Below, one piece after another: positions 55,765 to 63,940 of a stretch of 64,000 nt of DNA. The translations under genes and the position numbers were made by a program. Below the pieces are notes generated by a model. The model searched no databases. It was not told the DNA's origin and worked only from the letters and a program-made list of their open reading frames with translations. Source of the stretch: Lamellibrachia columna (lineage: Eukaryota > Annelida > Polychaeta > Sabellida > Siboglinidae); assembly GCA_963662155.1 (NCBI GenBank), contig OY759262.1, forward strand, positions 55,011,990 through 55,075,989, in the 5' to 3' direction. Each line of letters begins with the position of its first letter. Within the stretch, counting starts at the first letter, position 1.

Positions 55765-56493
55765 TGTGTGCGCACACTTGTTTTCACATATACCTGTACA
55801 TAGGCACAAATATGCGTGATTGCATACACGCAGTGTATAAGCATGTACTTTTAATGCCAAACTGCATGTGTTCCAAGAGGTTATCTGTGGAAACAGATGC
55901 CGTACCAGTGAACTACAGAGAATGAAATAACAGAAAGTTTAACAGTTTATAAAGCACAAAATAAGTCTGTCCTTAGAAATGCAAACACTGGAACATTTTT
56001 AGGGGTTAAATGCTAGTTTGTTTCTGAGCAGCAGACATTGTCAATAATAATATTGGGGAAGGTAAAAGACAACTGGAGATAACTAGATCCAGTAGTGACC
56101 CTAAATGTCCTAGAGAGAAACACCATGCTTCTATTTACCCCTGGAACTTACCCCTAGGATAAATGAACCAGGATATTTACCACAAGGGTAGTTAGATCCA
56201 CTACTAGTAGTAGTAGTAAAAGTTTTATTTCACGATGGTGACCATGCATGTCACGTTTATCGCGTGATTTTCAATGGGCCATCAATCACATACTGGATAG
56301 ATGACTATTGTAGAGTTATCATTGGTCTATGGGGTAACAGTAAAATATTCTACTACAGAAGGGTAGTTGGCCTGGTTTGACTGACACAAGCTGTGTTGTT
56401 TGTAGGTGGATTGTTGGAGGAAATTCTGGCTGCTCAGGAGGTTACACCCCAAGCCTCCCCCTTCCCGGAGACACCCCCCTGCAGGGCTCTCAG
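31762..56493 (+). CDS. TALPID3: TALPID3 (KIAA0586) N-terminal region, 7 exons, incomplete
   Basis: Proposed coding exons are 31762-32632, 33176-33342, 34013-34167, 41655-41826, 42109-42306, 49944-50241 and 56406-56493 (1949 nt, ~649 residues). Splice phases agree at every join (1,0,2,0,0,1) and the introns are GT-AG. As I remember vertebrate TALPID3, exon 3 (DVHISQFSLSSRDKALRHNL) matches its ISQYTMGQKDALR block and exon 4 (VTSAAAVAAVSAVIATQPFL) its Ala-rich TVAAATAAAIATAAPLIK. Exon 5 (DMEQKMTQLLEKL, HLEKMQLIQFQ) matches the coiled-coil with HLEKLQQQQ. Exon 6 (NTPAPRARPPMP) matches ETPAPRRFAPVP, and exon 7 (GGLLEEILAAQE) matches VRLLEQILNNN. TALPID3 acts at the distal centriole in ciliogenesis and Hedgehog signalling. 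Exon 1 is a long Ser/Asp-rich disordered region with a FEAP(x3) repeat and is the least certain. The later conserved coiled-coil and C-terminus are not found before the window ends. Confidence 0.88.
32166..32213 (+). repeat. 12-bp coding tandem repeat in TALPID3 exon 1
   Basis: Four copies of CCATTTGAAGCA-type units (the last ends in GATACA) encode P-F-E-A repeats in frame. A 12 bp unit preserves the reading frame, and the predicted protein here is disordered. Confidence 0.85.
34168..36374. other. TALPID3 intron 3, left part
   Basis: About 2.2 kb without a recognised gene or repeat. AT-rich, especially 35150-35410. Confidence 0.5.
36375..36487 (+). mobile_element. Left piece of the LINE split by the CR1-like insertion
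   Basis: The frame at 36375-36487 reads LHWNEYVQAQHDTSLFWRDI followed by WVQCGRPHN. It then resumes on the far side of the CR1-like element (39251 onward) as NGEVADIMRRTRSRYHYAVR. The join CGRPHN|GEVADIMRR is what this LINE family has at that position, so this is one element cut in two. A stop at 36372 and no recognisable sequence upstream put the 5' limit near here. Confidence 0.78.
36488..39252 (-). mobile_element. CR1-like LINE copy 2, nearly intact ORF2
   Basis: On the minus strand a long frame (36936-39252) runs from a partial APE-type endonuclease (RRGGGVILYVK, GLVYRSPN, GDFNHGHIQWNS, NSDHNQIHFDI) through the full reverse transcriptase (DNKSPGVDGIPPKLL, YLDFQKAFDKVPH, SGVPQGSVLGPILFLIYIND, LKFADDTKLF). 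The C-terminal part (36586-36939) is out of frame. Compared with copy 1, a 13-bp deletion near 36938 removes the segment reading TTGCTCTCCTTTG on the plus strand. The 3' end (36488) finishes in AACAAGATTT repeats on the plus strand. It lacks the endonuclease start, so it is 5'-truncated. It was inserted antisense to TALPID3 and to the host LINE, with AAT/TAAT as the likely short target duplication. The first few residues of the uninterrupted frame to 39275 come from the host LINE. Confidence 0.9.
39251..41310 (+). mobile_element. Second LINE ORF2 (host of the nested insertion)
   Basis: A plus-strand frame to 40629 encodes an RT with LLLDASKAFDRVNY, SVKNGVRQGGVMSPLLFGVY and GAAGYADDIILLCPTSSGL (YADD active site). 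After a stop at 40627-40629, the C-terminal part continues in two frames: RLMSEFGSLQTVVKNKLFHQ, then YCCALYGSQQWPLWHDSV at 40636-40872, and a shifted frame to 41206. A 3' UTR follows and ends in a GATGATAATAATAAT tract at about 41284-41310, a typical LINE tail. The family differs clearly from the CR1-like element; I do not assign a clade. Inactive because of the stop, the frameshift and the inserted element. Confidence 0.88.
42307..44520. other. TALPID3 intron 5, left part
   Basis: No additional exon recognised. Open frames at 42643-42999 (+) and 43818-44216 (-) have non-simple composition but match no family I know, so they may be decayed mobile-element sequence. Confidence 0.4.
44521..44640. 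repeat. 24-bp minisatellite, ~5 copies
   Basis: Copies of GGTCATGGTAGCCATGTCATGTCT with few changes. The 24 bp period keeps a frame open on both strands, which explains the local Ser/His- and Met-rich frames. Confidence 0.93.
45112..46110 (-). repeat. Interspersed repeat family A, minus strand, interrupted
   Basis: The outer parts (45112-45257 and 45924-46110) match the family A copies at 7039-7408 and 62229-62694 in reverse. They are contiguous in the element but are separated here by a 666 bp insertion with TTAA duplication. Confidence 0.85.
45258..45923. mobile_element. piggyBac-type non-autonomous element (TTAA target)
   Basis: 666 bp bounded by TTAA on both sides (45254-45257 and 45924-45927). 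It starts CCCATTAAACCCC and ends with the reverse complement of CCCATTAGGCCCA, a 13 bp imperfect terminal inverted repeat beginning CCC. Removing it together with one TTAA restores the family A sequence exactly at that point. TTAA duplication with CCC ends is the signature of piggyBac. The left subterminal region is GC-rich (GGCCGCGGCCGGCCGC). There is no transposase, so it is a MITE-like copy. Confidence 0.88.
46613..46669. repeat. (TA)n microsatellite
   Basis: About 55 bp of TA dinucleotides in TALPID3 intron 5. Confidence 0.97.
46670..49050. other. TALPID3 intron 5, middle
   Basis: No exon recognised. The segment around 47700-48720 is less AT-rich and may be an old mobile element, but no ends or frames could be identified. 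Confidence 0.35.
49053..49372. repeat. 22-bp palindromic minisatellite, ~14 copies
   Basis: Units of 22 bp, CGCTTGTATTGTATACAAGTAT, each holding a self-complementary core (ACTTGTA...TACAAGT). The unit has no stop in most frames, so long frames exist on both strands without any gene. Lies in TALPID3 intron 5. Confidence 0.96.
51232..51510. repeat. 19-bp near-palindromic minisatellite, ~14 copies
   Basis: Units of 19 bp, GTGTACATGGTGTATACCA, with TGTACA and a TATACCA/TGGTGTATA inverted pair in each. Lies in TALPID3 intron 6. Confidence 0.96.
51925..52205. repeat. Second 19-bp minisatellite, GC-richer, ~15 copies
   Basis: Diverged copies of TAGGTACCGCAGGTCCCAA. Same period as the array 400 bp upstream, but a different sequence. 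Lies in TALPID3 intron 6. Confidence 0.94.
53071..53345. repeat. Pair of (TA)n tracts
   Basis: TA dinucleotide tracts at about 53071-53097 and 53232-53282 with further TA-rich sequence to 53341. Lies in TALPID3 intron 6. Confidence 0.9.
53646..53907. repeat. 45-bp minisatellite, ~6 identical copies
   Basis: The 45 bp unit (ATCTTCGTGATCACTGAATT, then GGTTCCCTTCGCC and AATGGGTTCATG) repeats about 5.8 times with no difference that I can see. Being divisible by three, it keeps one 15-residue frame open on each strand. No splice signals tie it to TALPID3, so I treat it as an intronic minisatellite. Confidence 0.96.
54240..54303 (-). repeat. tRNA-like SINE head fragment
   Basis: On the minus strand GTGCTTTAGCTCAGAGGCTA then GAGTGCCGGACTGTCC resembles the first half of a tRNA with a good A box (TAGCTCAGAGG). 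The rest of a tRNA does not follow, so this is a SINE fragment rather than a gene. Confidence 0.5.
54304..54500 (-). repeat. Family D repeat, left arm of an inverted pair
   Basis: AAATATCCTGGTTCATTTAT, then GTTGTCTTTTACCTTCCCC and TCAGAAACAAACTAG match, in reverse complement, the segment at 55985-56205. The arms are about 200 bp with perhaps 80-85% identity by eye, and the loop is about 1.5 kb. Confidence 0.8.
54520..55415 (-). repeat. Family A copy with unrelated interior
   Basis: 54520-54665 matches the right end of family A in reverse (AGTATCCACTACACCGTGTT, then AGCTCATTTGTG). 55370-55415 matches its left end in reverse (GGGCTAAACCAGTTGAGGAA, then GGAGTTTTGA). The ~700 bp between is largely unrelated and includes the family B copy at 55195-55360, so later insertion or rearrangement is likely. 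Confidence 0.6.
55195..55360 (+). repeat. Interspersed repeat family B, copy 2
   Basis: CATGAAATTAAGATGCTGTG, GTTCAACAAGGTTTTC and GTTGCAAATGGTTATGTTTT match copy 1 at 19780-19960. Class unknown. Confidence 0.65.
55640..55775. repeat. TG/TGCG simple repeat
   Basis: TGTG and TGTGCGTGATTG units pass into (TGCG)n. It is the reverse-strand form of the ACGC repeats elsewhere in the window. Confidence 0.93.
55985..56205 (+). repeat. Family D repeat, right arm of an inverted pair
   Basis: Reverse-complement match of 54304-54500 (CTAGTTTGTTTCTGAGCAGC, then GGGGAAGGTAAAAGACAAC and GATAAATGAACCAGGATATTT). Both arms lie in TALPID3 intron 6, so the transcript could fold on itself. Confidence 0.8.
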
Positions 56494-56838
56494 GTAGGCC
56501 ACCCCCATGCCTCCCCTTCCTGGAGACACCCCCCAGCAGGGCTCTCAGGTAGGCCACCCCCTATACCTCCGGGTGACCTCCCCCTTCCCAGAGACATCCC
56601 CAGCAGGACTCTCAGGTATACCACCCCCACACCTCCCCCTTCCCGGAGACACCCCCCAGCAGGGCTCTCAGGTAGGCCACCCCCCACATCTCCAGGTGAC
56701 CTCCCCCTTCCCGGAGACACCCTCAGCAGGGCTCTCAGGTAGGCCACCCCCACGCCTCCCCCTTCCCAGAGACACCTCACAGCAGGGCTCTCAGGTAGAC
56801 CACCCCCATGCCTCCCCCTTCCCGGAGACACCCCCCAG
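56452..56838 (+). repeat. Minisatellite derived from the TALPID3 exon 7 3' end and donor
   Basis: The last ~40 bp of exon 7 plus its splice donor (CCCTTCCCGGAGACACCCC, then GGGCTCTCAG|GTAGGCC) is repeated tandemly. Donor-like CTCTCAG|GTA occurs after 56493, 56548, 56615, 56671, 56738 and 56794 (spacing 55, 67, 56, 67, 56). The 67-bp form carries an extra ~11 bp (TCCAGGTGACC-type). In the exon frame the codon right after the first donor is TAG, so only the first donor keeps the protein open. Confidence 0.9.
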
Positions 56839-56841
56839 CAT

Positions 56842-56879
56842 GAACGCACGCACGCACACACACATGGGTGCACACACAT

Positions 56880-56918
<39 letters not shown>

Positions 56919-56920
56919 CA
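56842..56920. repeat. (ACGC)n microsatellite
   Basis: ACGCACGC and ACACACATGGGTGCACAC units directly after the exon-derived minisatellite. Confidence 0.95.
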
Positions 56921-57074
56921 CCTATTTGAAATAAGGAGTGAACCATAGACCCTCTTCTGCTATTTAACAAACTTTCCACCAGGTGGCAGCATTAAAAGGT
57001 AATGCGCCACTGGCGTAATTGTGTTACTGCCAGCTGGTTATTCTGAACTGACTTTCTCCAGTTAACAACTTCCC

Positions 57075-57275
57075 AGCAGTGCAGTGGCACTGCTGGCATA
57101 CGTGGCATAGTAGCACTACTGGTATACTGTACATGGCGTAGTGGCACTACTCGTATACTGTGCATGGCATAGTGGCACTGCTGTCATACATGGCATAGTG
57201 GCACTGCTGGTACACATGGCATAGTGGCACTGCTGGTACACATGGCATATATAGTGGCACTGCTGATATATATAT
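57075..57275. repeat. ~26-bp minisatellite
   Basis: Imperfect copies of GGCATAGTGGCACTGCTGGT followed by ACACAT, with length variation. Confidence 0.88.
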
Positions 57276-57424
57276 TAGTTGTTAGCATCAGTTCATTGGC
57301 ACTATTAAAAATAAAAATAAGCAGGTTCATCTAAAATAAAAGGAAAACCTGAATGCATAATAAATGTTGAAGCACTCACGTTTTCTGTGTTGATACTCCA
57401 AACTGCCCTACCTAAGTAGTTTAT

Positions 57425-57720
57425 GTTGCTGGGTTGACAGTGGCAGAGAACAGAGAGAGACCATCACAGATTACACATTTACATCATGTTTTTCCTCTGA
57501 TATAGACACCACGCTTAAAGAAGGGACAAATATTCTTTAGTACTTCATCTAACACACACCCTTCTGACTTCCCACCCTAATGCCTGGTGCTAGGCGAGTC
57601 GCAGGTTGTACAGTGTTTTGTTAGTGAAATGACTGGGTGCGCTGCCAGCCTGGGTTTGGAACCCATACCCCTGGTCAGGGGGCAAACAATCCGTTCAGCC
57701 ACCGAACTGATCAAAATGCT
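57425..57720 (-). mobile_element. tRNA-derived SINE, minus strand
   Basis: On the minus strand it starts GTTCGGTGGCTGAACGGATT and has a tRNA-like second half with GGGTTCCAAACCCAG (decayed B box). The non-tRNA body continues to ACCATCACAG near 57425. The head differs from the SINEs at 12116 and 28195, suggesting another subfamily. Confidence 0.7.
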
Positions 57721-58232
57721 ACTATTTTTTAAAGTTCACCAAGAGTCCTGCTGGAAAATGTTCATTAAAGGTGTCATTGTCACCGAGTTATGTGAAGCTC
57801 GCTTATAATAATTAAGCATACAGAGTCTAATCATGTTATGTAGTATAAACTTTACCTGTTCTAACATCGTGACCGTCCATGTGTATTAATAAATTATAAT
57901 ATTTTAATATAATTCTATCTGTTTACAAATATTCACCTTGTCGTTAAGCAGTGTCACCCTATTAGGTGGATCAGGGCGGACGGGTGCACCGGGGTGCGGA
58001 TTATATAAATAGCACTTAGAAGAGCCGTGTAGCTGCAGTCATTACAAAAATACGAATATTAACAAAACACATACCGAAATAAAAACAACATGGATATCCT
58101 GGTCCGCACCAGTCTGTCCCAGTCTGATTCGACTGGAATCATACAAAATCAAATTAAAACACTGTTGGGCAGACATGCAAGCAGTTAAATATAGTTTACT
58201 AATAATATGATTTTATAATAAAAACTGTACTG

Positions 58233-58942
58233 ACAGTATCTTTAAAAGTGTACATGACAGAGAGACAGTGATATTGAACTGTACCTTTAAAAGTGTACAT
58301 GACAGAGAGACAGTGATATTGAACTGTACCTTAAAAAGTATAGGACTGAGAGACAGTGATATTGAACTGTACCTTTAAAAGTGTACATGACAGAGAGACA
58401 GTGATATTGAACTGTACCTTAAAAAGTGTACATGACAGAGAGACAGTGATATTGAACTGTACCTTTAAAAGTATAGGACTGAGAGACAGTGATATTGAAC
58501 TGTACCTTTAAAAGTGTACATGACAGAGAGACAGTGATATTGAACTGTACCTTTAAAAGTGTACATGACAGAGAGACAGTGATATTGAACTGTACCTTAA
58601 AAAGTATAGGACTGAGAGACAGTGATATTGAACTGTACCTTTAAAAGTATAGGACTGAGAGACAGTGATATTGAACTGTACCTTTAAAAGTGTACATGAC
58701 AGAGAGACAGTGATATTGAACTGTACCTTTAAAAGTGTACATGACAGAGAGACAGTGATATTGAACTTGTACCTTAAAAAGTATAGGACTGAGAGACAGT
58801 GATATTGAACTGTACCTTTAAAAGTGTACATGACAGAGAGACAGTGATATTGAACTGTACCTTAAAAAGTATAGGACTGAGAGACAGTGATATTGAACTG
58901 TACCTTAAAAAGTGTACATGACAGAGAGACAGTGATATTGAA
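58233..58942. repeat. 43/45-bp minisatellite with two unit types
   Basis: About 16 copies. The long type has ACCTTTAAAAGTGTACATGA followed by CAGAGAGACAGTGATATTGAACTGT. The short type has AAAAAGTATAGGACTGAGAG followed by the same tail. The types are interspersed in blocks. Confidence 0.96.
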
Positions 58943-59934
58943 CAAGTGGTCTGCCGTGGTTCCCTCAGTGATAGATACGTTCCAGCCTCTGTCCTCTGTA
59001 CTCTGCCCTCACCAGCTGGTTTGATGTTTATGGGTCCTTTCAACAGTCAACTGCTTGCATCAACAAGGCCAAACTACTGGTGTAACACCCTATACTGGTG
59101 TACAGCTAGGGCTAGAGACCCCAGTAATCATGATGAAGCACTGCAGAAGTGGGCCATTGCATAATAAGTCAAGATGGATTTGTATAAACCTTCCAGATTA
59201 CATTTACACTGGGGTCCAACAACAATATTTGTATAAGGTTTAATGCCATTTTATTGACAGCAGTCAAGTGAAGAAATTTGCAGGTTCACTGCCAGTTAAA
59301 ATGACATTTTTATTCTTTTTTTAATAAAACATGTAAAAAGTGAAAACGGGTTTTTTGAAAGAGAACGCTTAAATACATCGTTAAATGATTTTATTATAAT
59401 TTTATTCTTCATATGGAAGCACCTAGCCTCACACACACACAAATCACATTTTTATACCAACAATGTTATTCTGAGAAGCTATGCAGACATTTGATCAAGA
59501 TTGTGAAAGAAAGATCAATCGTAAATATAATCAGATACATCACAAACATCAAGAAATTAAAAAGCCCTAGTGATATAATTCCTACAAGATTGTATCCACT
59601 TATACAACATTCTACTACACATGTACTAACACTTGCTGTTTGGAAGCAGACTTATAGGCAATAGTCTGTTGGTGCTACTCATGTCGTATAGTAGTAATAC
59701 CTTTGTTGAAACATTTAGAAACAGTAGTTGCTAAAGCAGTGGGTAAACAGGTGAACTTGTCTTGTAGTTTCTACAATTGCAGGCTTAGTCAAAGCACCTC
59801 TTTACGTGTGCGTGCTGATGAGAAACTGGGAATTTATTATAGCGCCATATCTGTTACTGATACCATCATAGCGTTATCTTATGTAACATTAGAGATACCT
59901 TTATAGATGCTGTCCATATTAAAAGGTAAGTTCT

Positions 59935-60232
59935 TCTATATCGCGGTATCCAATCCTTGGGACTGTTCAAAGCCCTTTACACTTCACCCCAATGGCATAC
60001 CTGTTCATTCTAATGCCAACTCGACTTCTCTGGGAAGCATTAAGCTATGCTGCAATTACTGTGCAAAGTATATTCGTTTACATATATCCACTACTGTCTA
60101 CTCATTTATACAGCTGAGTGAACTGGGGCAACGTGAAGTGAATTAAATTTCCCAAGCTATGAAATGGCAGCGGGTTGATTCCATCCCTGGTTCTATCAAT
60201 TGAGAATCCGATGCTCTGACCACAGAGCCCCG
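59935..60232 (-). mobile_element. tRNA-derived SINE, minus strand (family of 12116)
   Basis: On the minus strand it starts near GGGGCTCTGTGGTCAGAGCA, has a decayed B box and ends with AAAGGGCTTTGAACAGTCCC, mirroring AAAGCGCTTTGGACAGTCC of the plus-strand copy. The internal match includes GCCCCAGTTCACTCAGCTGT, against GCCTCAGTTCACTCAACTGT in that copy. Confidence 0.83.
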
Positions 60233-61772
60233 TATAGTCAGTGCCGTCAGCGCAGTTCAGAGCTTAAAGTAATAGTCATTGCCATCAGCACAGTTGAGAG
60301 CAGTAATAGTCATTGCAGGGCATCATGTTTGAGGCGAGCGATCGCTCGCGAAAATCAATAATCTAGACTAGGGAGCGATTTATCGCTCGCGTCAATTTTT
60401 AAAATCGCTCGCTGCCTGCAAGTGTTCGGCTTGACAAGTAGTTTCTTGAGTATTAGGTTCACTAGGAAAGTCTAACCTGTTTATAACGCAGTGTTCGGGC
60501 TCCAATATTCGGAGTTCACGTATCATTCGTTAGTGCGTTATCGGGGATGGCGATCGCGGCCCGCTGCACCAAGGTGGCAAGAACGCCATCGAAGCTACGC
60601 TGGCCGCGCGGTTTATAAAAAAGTTATTAAATGAGTGGACTAGCGTCGATGTGTATTATGTTTAAATGTCACATACTGTTGTATGTCGAACTGAATAAAA
60701 TACATGTACAGTTATGGAATAGTTAAGTGATCAACAATATTTCGCTACGATCTGATTGAATGGAATCGCAAATAATAACCTGGATCTGAGCTACCGAAAA
60801 TGCATATCAGTTGACACGGAGTGTAAAAGTTGATTAAGCATTGAAAACGACAATTTTAGTAATTGTTCCACTTCGTCTTTCAACTGCTCTGAACACATAA
60901 ATTCACGACGCACATCTCCGGTACCACTTAACATTGATTCACTGTTTCATGTGCGGATGACAAATTCATATTTTTGCGCACTGAGTTTGAGTTGTGCGTT
61001 TGGCATTACGATGCAGTAGAAGCATGCCATTTCACCCCAGTTTTTATTGATGTTGCCTACTAAGCTGCATTTATGAGTTATGACTATACATCTAATTCTT
61101 AAACATGGCGTATATGTGAATGCCAATTGCAATTTTCAAAACGGCTAAGCCTAAGGCTAAGCGAAGTCGCACGCTAGACCAGTGGCGTGTCGTGGCCAAC
61201 GTCCGTGCACAGCACACTGCCACGGCACTGCCACTGGCTTTGCCTAGGCTACGCGTACGGTGATCGATGACATGTTGCAATTCAAAATCGTTTCACCAAT
61301 AGCAATGTATGGGGTTTACTAAAGTAAACATTTATTTCTTTGTACAAAAGTCAGCGCCAACAAGCACCAATTAAAATTTCAGACAGAATCCGAATGGGAA
61401 ATGGTGGCACCACCACACGGAAAAAACTAACAAATCGCTCGCCTAAATTAATTCGACATATTTAGGCGAGCGATTTATCGCCTGTTGTTTTCAAACGTGA
61501 AGCCTTGCATTGCCATCACCGCATTTGAGAGCTTAAAGTAATAGTCATTCCCATCAGCGCAGTTGAGAGCTTAAAGTAATAGTCGTTGCCGTCAGTGCAG
61601 TTGAGAGCTTAAAGTAATAGTCATTGCCATCAGCGCAGTTGAGAGCTTAAAGTAATAGTCATTGCCATCAGCGCAGTTGAGAGCTTAAAGTAATAGTCAT
61701 TGCCATCAGTGGAGTTGAGAGCTTAAAGTAATAGTCATTGTCATCAGCGCAGTTGAGAGCTTAAAGTAATAG
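60233..61772. repeat. 38-bp minisatellite split by a transposon
   Basis: Units of AGCTTAAAGTAATAGTCATT followed by GCCATCAGCGCAGTTGAG occur at 60233-60314 and continue at 61509-61772 (about nine copies in all). The array is interrupted by the element at 60315-61508. Confidence 0.9.
60315..61508. mobile_element. TIR DNA transposon (~1.19 kb) inserted in the 38-bp array
   Basis: It starts GCAGGGCATCATGTTTGA and ends with the reverse complement of GCAAGGCTTCACGTTTGA (about 18 bp TIR, 14 matching). Both ends have nearby GGCGAGCGAT. ATT flanks both sides (60312-60314 and 61509-61511); deleting the element and one ATT restores the array unit GTCATTGCCATC. A 3-bp duplication is seen in Harbinger-type elements, though ATT is not their usual TWA. 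No long transposase frame, so probably non-autonomous. Confidence 0.82.
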
Positions 61773-61846
61773 TGCCTGCGTTCAACAATGTTGGATATTA
61801 GTCAAATGAATATGCAAATTTTTTTAGTTCACAGAATGTTCCATAC

Positions 61847-61949
<103 letters not shown>

Positions 61950-62228
61950 CACTATTATATTATATTTGTTTTTGTCCATTATTTCCTCAGTTCTTCAACA
62001 TTGTCTCAGGGCATACCCAAAGTTGTTTTGTCAGCAAACTGAGCAAAGTTGACAAATGCACCTGAAAAAGTATTATTAGCCACTTTTTTATATATCCTGG
62101 TATGCTTTTTAAAGTGTTAATGAAAACCAGATGATACATTGATACTGTAGTAGCTTTCATTCTGTCAGCTCTGTGATCAGGACTGCTTTAAATCTCCTCT
62201 GCATTTTGTATTTGTGTATATGACAGTG

Positions 62229-62694
62229 ATTAAAACTGCTTCCTCGGCTGATTTAGCCTATCGCAAATCCGGTTCGTTGGTGTCCAAATGTGTATTGTGT
62301 GAATAGTTTATGTAACAACTAACATCAGTTCTGCAGTCGATTTAATAAAGAAATGCCAATTTTTTTTCAAATCATCGAAATAAATGACTGGTGAGGATCA
62401 AAATAATGGATATCCAAAATTGTAAGCCCAGTGTGGGTAAATGCTGATCATGGGCGTGACTTTCATCCTCTCGCCGAGCACATGACAAGGTTAAAACATT
62501 TCACCAAAGAAGAAAATTTTTATTTTTCAGCATTTCGATTTTCACTTCAGTTAATGCTTGAAAAAGCATTAATTAATTTAATAATTTGATGATATCACAA
62601 AAACTACATACAAAAGTTTCACAAAAGAGCTAGCATGTCACAGTGGATACTAGGTAGGTTTGGTTTTTTGCAAATTTAATTTGAAATGAGACTA
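62229..62694 (+). repeat. Interspersed repeat family A, plus-strand copy
   Basis: It matches 7039-7408 along its length (CTGATTTAGCCTATCGCAAA, CATCCTCTCGCCGA, CAGTGGATACTAGGTAGGTT) and is longer through small internal insertions. Confidence 0.78.
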
Positions 62695-63254
62695 GCAAAA
62701 AAATTGTATTGATTAAACACCTTTAACTTTACATATAATTAATTTTGTAAAAATTAAACCCATTTCAGGCAACATGATGATAATCTTTTCTGACCTTATC
62801 ATTCCTAACAGGAAATTAATTCATGCAGTCACCATGTTGATATAATAAATTATATTATTCATACGGTGCACCTGCAGAGTATTCATATTACCTCTTAGTA
62901 GAAGTAGTGTTTGTTAGTAGTGTTGACATGACAACGGTGATGTTGGTATTGTATTCAGTATGAACTTGTAATGTCAGGTATTATTTCCATTCCCATGTCA
63001 CAGCTTCATCAGCAAGGTTGCTCTTATATTTGTCGTGATTACTTGTGGTGTTGTGTTTAATGCTACTGTCAAGTTCTGTTAAAACTAGGCAGCGATCATC
63101 AGGTGTTAGTTTCTAATTTTTTAAACATGCGGACATTGCTGTATGTATTGTTAGCTGTGAATTTGCAATGTCAGTTACTTATATAACATTAAAGCTAATA
63201 CTTAAAGTATAACTACCAGCAGGAATATATAATCAGTTTCTTGTATAATAATGC
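62695..63254. other. Right-hand flank, nothing recognised
   Basis: AT-rich, no gene or repeat identified. It may be TALPID3 intron 7 if the gene continues to the right. Confidence 0.4.
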
Positions 63255-63424
63255 TATGCATTCACTGCAGTTATAAGAATCACATGAGATATAAACATAA
63301 TTAAGTTACATTCAATGCAGTTATAAGAATCACAGGAGAGATAAACATAATTAAGTTACATTCAATGCAGTTATAAGAATCACAGGAAAAAAATAAACAT
63401 AATTAAGTTACATTCAATGCAGTC
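63255..63424. repeat. ~60-bp tandem repeat, about 3 copies
   Basis: Copies of GCAGTTATAAGAATCACAGG, then AGATAAACATAATTAAGTTA and CATTCAAT. The third has AAAAAAT instead of AGAGAT. Confidence 0.9.
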
Positions 63425-63767
63425 ACCATTCCAGTTATCAATGTCTATTGATCTTTCTTCGTAAGTTAAACATGTCCAGTGCATTGATTGAGTGCATTAC
63501 ATATCAAATAATCTGTCCCGGTCAGTACCACGATAATTGATTATGTTAACCCAACAGAAATTGTTGTGAACATAGTTGAAAATGTTAAGTTCACCCTTGC
63601 CTACCGAGGTAGCTGGTATTGGTGTTTTAGTTTAGGTGTACCGGATATTTGAAAGAAAAATTTTAATATTTAATGCATGTCGCCAATGCTATGCAATGAA
63701 TCCAATGTATATTATGTAATAATTAATTACACACCATAAAAATTCATATACTTGTGTCCATAGTTAG

Positions 63768-63940
63768 ACTGGGTCAATTACATTACATCAGTTACAGTTA
63801 CACACCAATTACATTACATCAGTTACAGTTACACACCAATTACATTACATCAGTTACAGTTACACACCAATTACATTACATCAGTTACAGTTACACACCA
63901 ATTACATTACATCAGTTACAGTTACACACCAATTACAAAT
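63768..63940. repeat. 31-bp minisatellite, ~5 copies
   Basis: Identical copies of AATTACATTACATCAGTTAC followed by AGTTACACACC. Confidence 0.96.

Noticed and set aside
56494..57000. 121-142-residue Pro/Gly-rich frames after TALPID3 exon 7
   Set aside because: They arise from the exon-derived minisatellite and ACGC repeat; in the exon frame a TAG follows the first donor immediately.
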